29,662 nt of DNA from a virus, in IMG/VR virus record IMGVR_UViG_3300006754_000096, positions 1-29,662 of that record; one strand, given 5' to 3'. Under the pieces are notes generated by a model that was not told the origin of the DNA, made no database searches, and worked only from the letters and a program-made list of their open reading frames with translations. Positions 24,655 to 29,662 of this stretch are shown here, piece after piece (the stretch's first letter is position 1; each line of letters starts with the position of its first letter). The position numbers and the translations under genes were made by a program.

Positions 24655-26046
24655 TCAAGCCGACTTCAAGTTCGTAATCTTACCTTGACCTCGGAAGAAA
24701 GAACAAGCAGTCTCGCCCATCGTTCGGTACAGTCCAGTGTTACCTAGCCTGTCAACTCCGAATGGGTTACCGTTAGTTATTCCGTCCTCAAAGTATTGGG
24801 TAGGCTTCATCACTGACAGCCACAGATGGTCTGTGTCTAGAATCATGATGTCACTTAATCCGTTGGTGATAGTAGACTCGGTTGTAGAACCCATGTCCTT
24901 CGCGGGGATGATGGGTATGTCGTAGTATGTTGCCACACGGAAACCGACTTCTGCACCCTTCGGACCCCTAACCCCGTTATGGGTAGGTACGATTTCTTTC
25001 CTGTCCATGAATCGCTCTTGCGATTGTAGCAGGTCAGAAATGTGCTGGATGGTATCGTATCCAGTTAGCATTACCTTCGGGTTACCACCGTTCTGTCGTA
25101 GTCTCCTAATCATGTCGTTCAGAAGAGTAAGGGTCAAGACCCTGCAACCTGCAACTGTATACGCGCTACCATAGTCAATTTCCGCATCAAGGAAGGTAGG
25201 GGAAGATGAAACTGTAATAGTCTCACTGTTATGACTTCCTCCAACCGTCGCTACCCTCGCATCTCCGAAGATGCGCAATAATTCAGGGTCTACATCAGGT
25301 GTACCGGCAGTGGTCGCATTTGTGTTCACTAAGTCATCCAAGTACATCTGCCCAATCTCAGCAGCCGAAGACACTATCTTGTACAAAGAAGTGTAGTTCT
25401 TGTCTATGTTCACGTTTGCGGTGTCAGTGTCATCGTACCTCTCAAGAGGGGTCAACAACATAACGTTCTGAACCTCTGCGTGGTGCTTGCCCATGTCCTC
25501 ACGAACAATGGCCCGGATGTCACCTACACCATCATCGATGGCGGCCATCTCCATACCTAGTTCCGAGAACTCAAACTTGTGAGCAATCGTCTTCGGGCTG
25601 ATGTACAGTTTAGTGTACTCAGGAGACAGTGCAACGATGTTACCCAGTGACTCATTCTCAAGAACGCCACCTATGTCATCTGCTGCGGGTGAAGTAGAAC
25701 CTGCGGCTCCACCTCCAAGTGAGAATGCTGCATTAGCACCACCTTGAGGTCGTGACTTTAGCACCCTCCAACCAGACGAGGTGTAAGGTCGCTTTGCTAT
25801 CATCGAAAGTGCGTTAACTTCCTGATTCAGCATTGACCAAACCTTCTGTCCGTAGAGAACACCATACAAGTCAGTTAGCCCAGTAGCAGCAGTGCCGCTA
25901 AATGGGTTTCCTGATGCGTCGTCGTGAGGAGTTCCGAATCCTCCAACAACACCTGCGCTCTTCAGTATTGGGTTTCCACCTGCAAAGCCCCTTAACCCGT
26001 AGGTTGAGGCTTCCAAGTCCTTCATGGTCTTGATGTATCCTGCCAT
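24655..26046 (-). CDS. Major capsid protein (HK97-fold)
   Basis: The product has 463 residues from ATG 26046, with GGGGTGA six bases upstream; GTG 26052, overlapping the protease stop, is an alternative. It begins MAGYIKTMKDLEASTYGLRG. Later blocks, LYGVLYGQKVWSMLNQEVNA, SPEYTKLYISPKTIAHKFEF, REDMGKHHAEVQNVMLL, and near the end SDIMILDTDHLWLSVMKPTQ, LGNTGLYRTMGETACSFFRG, follow the order of N-arm, E-loop region, spine helix and P-domain of HK97-type capsids. Position after protease-scaffold and before a small decoration protein agrees. Codons such as AAG, AAC, TAC and ATC are favoured, unlike neighbouring genes; one 60-base row at 24961 has 31 G/C. This points to strong translational selection. 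Confidence 0.85.
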   Translation of the reverse strand: MAGYIKTMKDLEASTYGLRGFAGGNPILKSAGVVGGFGTPHDDASGNPFSGTAATGLTDLYGVLYGQKVWSMLNQEVNALSMIAKRPYTSSGWRVLKSRPQGGANAAFSLGGGAAGSTSPAADDIGGVLENESLGNIVALSPEYTKLYISPKTIAHKFEFSELGMEMAAIDDGVGDIRAIVREDMGKHHAEVQNVMLLTPLERYDDTDTANVNIDKNYTSLYKIVSSAAEIGQMYLDDLVNTNATTAGTPDVDPELLRIFGDARVATVGGSHNSETITVSSSPTFLDAEIDYGSAYTVAGCRVLTLTLLNDMIRRLRQNGGNPKVMLTGYDTIQHISDLLQSQERFMDRKEIVPTHNGVRGPKGAEVGFRVATYYDIPIIPAKDMGSTTESTITNGLSDIMILDTDHLWLSVMKPTQYFEDGITNGNPFGVDRLGNTGLYRTMGETACSFFRGQGKITNLKSA

Positions 26047-26048
26047 GT

Positions 26049-26672
26049 TCACTCACCCCTCGCAAAGTTGTGTATATCTGACCACGCAAGTTCACCTGCG
26101 GCCTCAACTGACGTTGGGAATCCGTTAGGGAACTCAAATGCGACTTCCTCAATCTTCCGAATGCTTTCGTTCTTTTCAGAGAGAGACTTGCGAAGGTCAG
26201 CGAACTCTTCCTTCAAGTCAGCAACCTCAGCGCGAGCATCGTACTCTCTCCTCTCTGCGTCTGCTTTCTTAACGGAGATTTCACCCTCAAAACGAGCAGC
26301 GAAGGTCTTGCTTAGATTATTATAAGCCATTCTCTCCAATTGCTCTGCCTTGTAGGTTTCATACGCCTTCTCCACATTCTCGTTGCTAAGGTCAAGAGTA
26401 GTGAAATCACTCGACTCTAGACCCTTAGAGACTGAGAGTGGAGCAGGTGTTGCCTTGGGCTTACCGCCACTAACAACTTCCTCACCAGCCTCATATTCTC
26501 TTGTGGTGTCCTCATCGAGTGCCTTCTCTTCGTCGTCCAAATCGTCCTCATCTTCAGATTTGTCCATTTCCTCAAGCATCTCATCTTCTTCTTCTTCTTC
26601 CTTGTTGAGTTGCTCAACCTGTTTCATCAGGCCGTTCAATTCCTCAAGTGCTTTTTCCAGTTTTTCACTCAT
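26049..26672 (-). CDS. Internal in-frame scaffold protein nested in protease gene
   Basis: Inside the protease gene an ATG at 26672 is preceded by GGAGGTGA (26681-26688) with an ideal 8-base spacer. It would give a 207-residue protein identical to the C-terminal part of the protease. The product is a helical, highly charged protein: a leading coiled-coil stretch (MSEKLEKALEELNGLMKQVE), an acidic low-complexity region (SEDEDDLDDEEKALDED), then a long Lys/Glu/Ala-rich helix (ADLKEEFADLRKSLSEKNES). These are scaffold-like features, and lambda C/Nu3 is a known example of the same arrangement. GC content rises near this start. The product should fill the prohead and be cut by the protease. Confidence 0.75.
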   Translation of the reverse strand: MSEKLEKALEELNGLMKQVEQLNKEEEEEDEMLEEMDKSEDEDDLDDEEKALDEDTTREYEAGEEVVSGGKPKATPAPLSVSKGLESSDFTTLDLSNENVEKAYETYKAEQLERMAYNNLSKTFAARFEGEISVKKADAERREYDARAEVADLKEEFADLRKSLSEKNESIRKIEEVAFEFPNGFPTSVEAAGELAWSDIHNFARGE

Positions 26673-27224
26673 TTTTGTTTTCACCTCCGACTCTTGTTTT
26701 AAGATGTCGAATTTTGCTTCCGGGTTGATTCCTTTTTCACAGATAGTAACTTCATGTAATTCCAACTTGTCTATTTCGTTGTATTCTCCAAAATCATCAG
26801 AAGTTTTCTGTTTCTTTGAAATCGCTTGCCCTCCTATACTGAATGAACGTAATGTTCCTTTTCTGATGCCTCTTGAAATTTCCTTTGCCTTCTCTATGTC
26901 ATCTCGCATTTTGATTACAACATAGAACCCAACGTCATCTACACCTGTTTTGTGTAAGACCCCGTTATTATCTCGGTATTTCTCGACAACCTCCCCAACT
27001 TGTACATTTGAATGATTTGACATTACATTACGATATTTCTGCTCTTCCATGTATTGTTTGACTGCTAAATCTAATGCATCTAGTGTAATCAAGTCATTTT
27101 GCTTGTCTACAATTTCTATTGATGCATATCCTCCTATTATCAGTTCATCTGACTTCAGTATTGTAAATTCTCTCTCCAAATCTGCCTTCAGCAACAGTTC
27201 TCCTGATACTAACACTTCATTCAC
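26049..27224 (-). CDS. Prohead maturation protease with C-terminal scaffold domain
   Basis: The product has 391 residues. The first 175 look like the Caudoviricetes prohead serine protease fold (S78/U35-like): IIGGYASIEIVDKQNDLITL, MSNHSNVQVGEVVEKYRD with a candidate catalytic His71, GTLRSFSIGGQAI with a candidate Ser (127 or 129), and LHEVTICEKGINPEAKFDIL, the conserved 'EvtivekP..NPEA'-type end. The C-terminal 207 residues form the scaffold that is also made separately from an internal start. It lies 21 bases after the ligase stop, with AAAAAGGTGA directly before its ATG. It should cleave capsid, scaffold and itself during head maturation. The choice of catalytic Ser is a guess. Confidence 0.85.
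   Translation of the reverse strand: MNEVLVSGELLLKADLEREFTILKSDELIIGGYASIEIVDKQNDLITLDALDLAVKQYMEEQKYRNVMSNHSNVQVGEVVEKYRDNNGVLHKTGVDDVGFYVVIKMRDDIEKAKEISRGIRKGTLRSFSIGGQAISKKQKTSDDFGEYNEIDKLELHEVTICEKGINPEAKFDILKQESEVKTKMSEKLEKALEELNGLMKQVEQLNKEEEEEDEMLEEMDKSEDEDDLDDEEKALDEDTTREYEAGEEVVSGGKPKATPAPLSVSKGLESSDFTTLDLSNENVEKAYETYKAEQLERMAYNNLSKTFAARFEGEISVKKADAERREYDARAEVADLKEEFADLRKSLSEKNESIRKIEEVAFEFPNGFPTSVEAAGELAWSDIHNFARGE
26681..26688 (-). promoter_or_regulatory. Strong internal ribosome-binding site of scaffold
   Basis: GGAGGTGA lies 8 bases before an in-frame ATG inside the protease gene. It is one of the strongest such sites in the window, and decides that a second protein starts here. 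Confidence 0.75.
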
Positions 27225-27245
27225 CTTTTTCTCTTACTATTTAAC

Positions 27246-29654
27246 TTACGTTGAACTTTCTGTTGGAAAACCCAGTTCTGCATGTTTATCTTGAGTAATA
27301 TCCCATAAGTTGCTATCATCTTTCAAGTCTAGCATGTCTTGCTTCTTTCCAGTCCACACTATCCAAGTTTTCTTTTCGTTCATAGGTACTACGCGCACAT
27401 GAAAGCGAGTTTCAAACTTATTTCCTTCTAACTTGTATTCATGGTAACCATTCTTTTGCACACCAAGAGTTAATTTCCCTGAATCTATTTCTTTTCTATG
27501 TTCACCTAATGTTTTACCAACAACAGCAGGGAACTTTTCAGATTTACCGAATAAATCATAGATGTCTTCTGCATCTTCAATATCAATATGCCAAAAGTTA
27601 CGCTTATCATTAACATCTATAATGAAATCTAAATTTCCATCTTCTCTTAACGCAAGATTAAATTTTCCAATTTTAGATTCCTTCTTCAATTCCTCAACGT
27701 CCTTTTCTAAAACATCTTCCAATGCTGTAAACTTGTTAGGATGATGGTATCGTAGAGATTCTTGTTTTTTCATCCAAGTCATAAGTCTACCATCTGAATT
27801 ATCAAAGACCTCTTCATATGTTTCAGGGAATTCTTTCTTAACGAAGTCAACAATCTTACCAAACGCGGTAGGTTTGTTAGCATATATCTCAAGTATCTCA
27901 TTCTTAATCGCAATACGCAATTCAGAACGCCTTGTCTTCAATAATTGTTCTAGTTCAGTTTTCCATATATCTAGATTATAGAGAGCATTTTTCTGCATGA
28001 GTGAATCGCCTTCAAACCCATAAATTGTGAAACCATTCAAATCAGACTTAAGAATTATCTCAGCAGTACCATGTATATTATCTGTGATAAAATAAGACTT
28101 TTTTGTTTCATTTTTATCTTTTAACCCACTTGTAATGCTGAATGGATTAATTGTTTGCTTAATGCCAATTACTGCATCCTGCATATAGGACTTTTTGGTT
28201 TTGGTTGATAATTGTTCAAGAGTATCCAAATTATCAGATTCAGTGACTTCAGGAATTTCTATGACTTTTGCTGAATAGAGAGTAAATCCATTCTTACCCT
28301 TTTTTACTTCATCCACTTTGACCCTTACAATATCACCAATCTTTACTTTCTCTTTCGTGTTAAGTGCCTTACCAACTGATAGATACGCTTTGTCTTCCAT
28401 CTCTACTGTTTTGTAATTCCTAGCAGTTTCTGCGGAAACTGGTCCGATACCCATTGTGTATGAATTCAATCCACTCTTGGTGGTTTTCTTGTCTAAAACA
28501 ATTACATCCAAATCTACAAATTTTTTCCATTTAATCCACTTAGGATTTTTCTTCTTACCTGTATGATAAGTAGATTCTATGTCCTTGATTACCACTCCCT
28601 CAGAAGCAGGAAGTTCCATGATATCTTTCGCATAATCCCCAACTTCCTTTATTGAATCTGCTATTCGTGTATCTTGCTTAGATGGGAATGCTAACGCATC
28701 TGAGGAATGTTGACTGAATTGATAGAGAAGTATGTTATGCCTTTCACGCAAAGTTTCGTCTTTGGTATCTTTTCCATCATGGAACATAATATCAAACACA
28801 TGCGCTTTCAGTTCTCCCCCTTTTTTATTCTTGAAAACGTGTGCAATAGTGTCTGCTCGATGAAGTGGTTCCTTCCCATCAAACAACATCAATTCCCCAT
28901 CTAAGATGCAATCTCCAAATTGTTTGAGTTTCAATCTCTCAACTTGTTTTTCACATTTGTCAGTAATGTCCTTTTGATTGTATGAGTAAATTTTGATATT
29001 ATCCTTTTTCTTATGGAGTTGTATTCTCATTCCATCGTATTTTTCTTGAACCAACCATTCTCCACTGAATCCCTTAAGTTCTTTCATGTCGTCTAATTCA
29101 AAGATTCGATACATTGGCTTGTTTGGTAAGACAAAATCTATTTCTGCTTTCTCATCGTCGCTTTTTGTATCATCACTTTTCTGCATATCCAATTCAACGA
29201 GATTATCCCACTTCTCTTCGTTATATGATTCGTTGTAGAGTTTGTCAAGCGTTTTGAGTGCGCCTTTGAATTTGGATTTGACCCTACTCGTGTCTTTGCC
29301 TTCTGCACCATAATGTTCTATGATGTACAGAGGAATGTCTTCTAATTCTAAATCTAATCCCATTACTCCTTGAGTAACGTCATCAGGTTTCAAATTCATT
29401 GATTCCCATATTTTATCAGGAAGAGCATTGGTGTGTGACCTCAAAGCATAATGCACAAATGCGACAAACAAACGTTCATTCTCAATTAATGTGTCAATGA
29501 CTTCCTCACCGAACTTCTTCGAGAAGGGGTCACTCACTTTGTTTGATTGAAAGCGCATGTCCTTGATTGCTTCAAAGAGTCGTTTGGCTTCCAATGTAGT
29601 TGGGTCTTTGGCTGATGTTTCAAACAGAGTCTTCTCATCTAAATAAATTTTCAA
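27246..29654 (-). CDS. ATP-dependent DNA ligase with long C-terminal extension
   Basis: The visible part has 802 residues. Nucleotidyltransferase motifs are in order: motif I EKYDGMR with catalytic Lys205, motif III DGE (252-254), IIIa HVFDIMFHDG (285-294), motif IV EGVVIKD (352-358) and motif V WIKWKKF (373-379), followed by an OB-type domain to about residue 480. Residues 1-195 are a DNA-binding-type helical region. The remaining 320 residues are an extension of uncertain fold. The first codon shown is a TTG (29652-29654) with no stop upstream before the window edge, so the gene may begin further right. It joins nicks using ATP. It lies just before the protease gene, an unusual place for a ligase. 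Confidence 0.88.
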   Translation of the reverse strand: MKIYLDEKTLFETSAKDPTTLEAKRLFEAIKDMRFQSNKVSDPFSKKFGEEVIDTLIENERLFVAFVHYALRSHTNALPDKIWESMNLKPDDVTQGVMGLDLELEDIPLYIIEHYGAEGKDTSRVKSKFKGALKTLDKLYNESYNEEKWDNLVELDMQKSDDTKSDDEKAEIDFVLPNKPMYRIFELDDMKELKGFSGEWLVQEKYDGMRIQLHKKKDNIKIYSYNQKDITDKCEKQVERLKLKQFGDCILDGELMLFDGKEPLHRADTIAHVFKNKKGGELKAHVFDIMFHDGKDTKDETLRERHNILLYQFSQHSSDALAFPSKQDTRIADSIKEVGDYAKDIMELPASEGVVIKDIESTYHTGKKKNPKWIKWKKFVDLDVIVLDKKTTKSGLNSYTMGIGPVSAETARNYKTVEMEDKAYLSVGKALNTKEKVKIGDIVRVKVDEVKKGKNGFTLYSAKVIEIPEVTESDNLDTLEQLSTKTKKSYMQDAVIGIKQTINPFSITSGLKDKNETKKSYFITDNIHGTAEIILKSDLNGFTIYGFEGDSLMQKNALYNLDIWKTELEQLLKTRRSELRIAIKNEILEIYANKPTAFGKIVDFVKKEFPETYEEVFDNSDGRLMTWMKKQESLRYHHPNKFTALEDVLEKDVEELKKESKIGKFNLALREDGNLDFIIDVNDKRNFWHIDIEDAEDIYDLFGKSEKFPAVVGKTLGEHRKEIDSGKLTLGVQKNGYHEYKLEGNKFETRFHVRVVPMNEKKTWIVWTGKKQDMLDLKDDSNLWDITQDKHAELGFPTESST

Positions 29655-29662
29655 CTCAGAAG

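Noticed and set aside
26383-26925. Plus-strand 180-codon Ser-rich open frame
   Set aside because: It is antisense to the acidic, Glu/Asp-codon-rich scaffold; its Ser runs are reverse complements of those codons and no ribosome site precedes it.
27246-29654. Confirmed LigD-type phosphoesterase domain in the ligase
   Set aside because: Only a faint pattern match is visible and the catalytic His pattern is incomplete; stated as a hypothesis only.

Overview
This window is one uninterrupted block of minus-strand genes, read from position 29662 down to 1. It carries most of the virion-assembly module of a tailed double-stranded DNA virus (Caudoviricetes-like) with a long-tailed, siphovirus-type gene order. 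The markers are a prohead protease with a nested scaffold, an HK97-type major capsid protein, a decoration protein, a head-tail connector, a tail tube protein, frameshifted tail assembly chaperones, a tape measure protein, tail-tip proteins and adhesins. Terminase and portal genes are absent and probably lie beyond the right edge. The DNA is AT-rich, genes are tightly packed with 1-4 base overlaps, many starts are GTG or TTG, and GGTG/GGAGG ribosome-binding sites are common. I see no tRNA, rRNA, CRISPR array, insertion sequence or integrase. The style fits an uncultivated aquatic virus. The ATP-dependent DNA ligase and the Arf-like GTPase make an archaeal host plausible, but nothing here proves the host.

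Layout in transcription order: (a) 29654-27246, ATP-dependent DNA ligase with a long C-terminal extension; (b) 27224-24301, protease with an in-frame internal scaffold start, capsid protein and decoration protein; GC content and codon choice rise at the scaffold start and stay high through the capsid; (c) 24278-24242, two adjacent hairpins; (d) 24226-18043, an eight-gene island not expected in a standard head-tail block: a Lys/Pro-rich protein, a small beta-type protein, two small membrane proteins, a complete Ras/Arf-type small GTPase, a zinc-knuckle protein, a Gln/Met-rich protein and an 888-residue charged protein; (e) 18041-16180, neck genes; (f) 16169-12621, tail tube, G/GT chaperones with a GGGAAAA slippery site, and tape measure; (g) 12621-1, the tail tip and adhesins: a Dit-like protein, a LamG-type adhesin carrying internal repeats, a 2431-residue hub-like protein, a small fibre-associated protein and a tail fibre cut by the left edge.

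The best candidates for something new are the GTPase-centred island with its two membrane proteins, the nested scaffold whose start coincides with a change in codon use, the undescribed frameshift extension of the tail chaperone, and two tail-tip proteins whose recognisable folds seem to be split by very large insertions. All function calls come from reading motifs and gene order; no database search was run.
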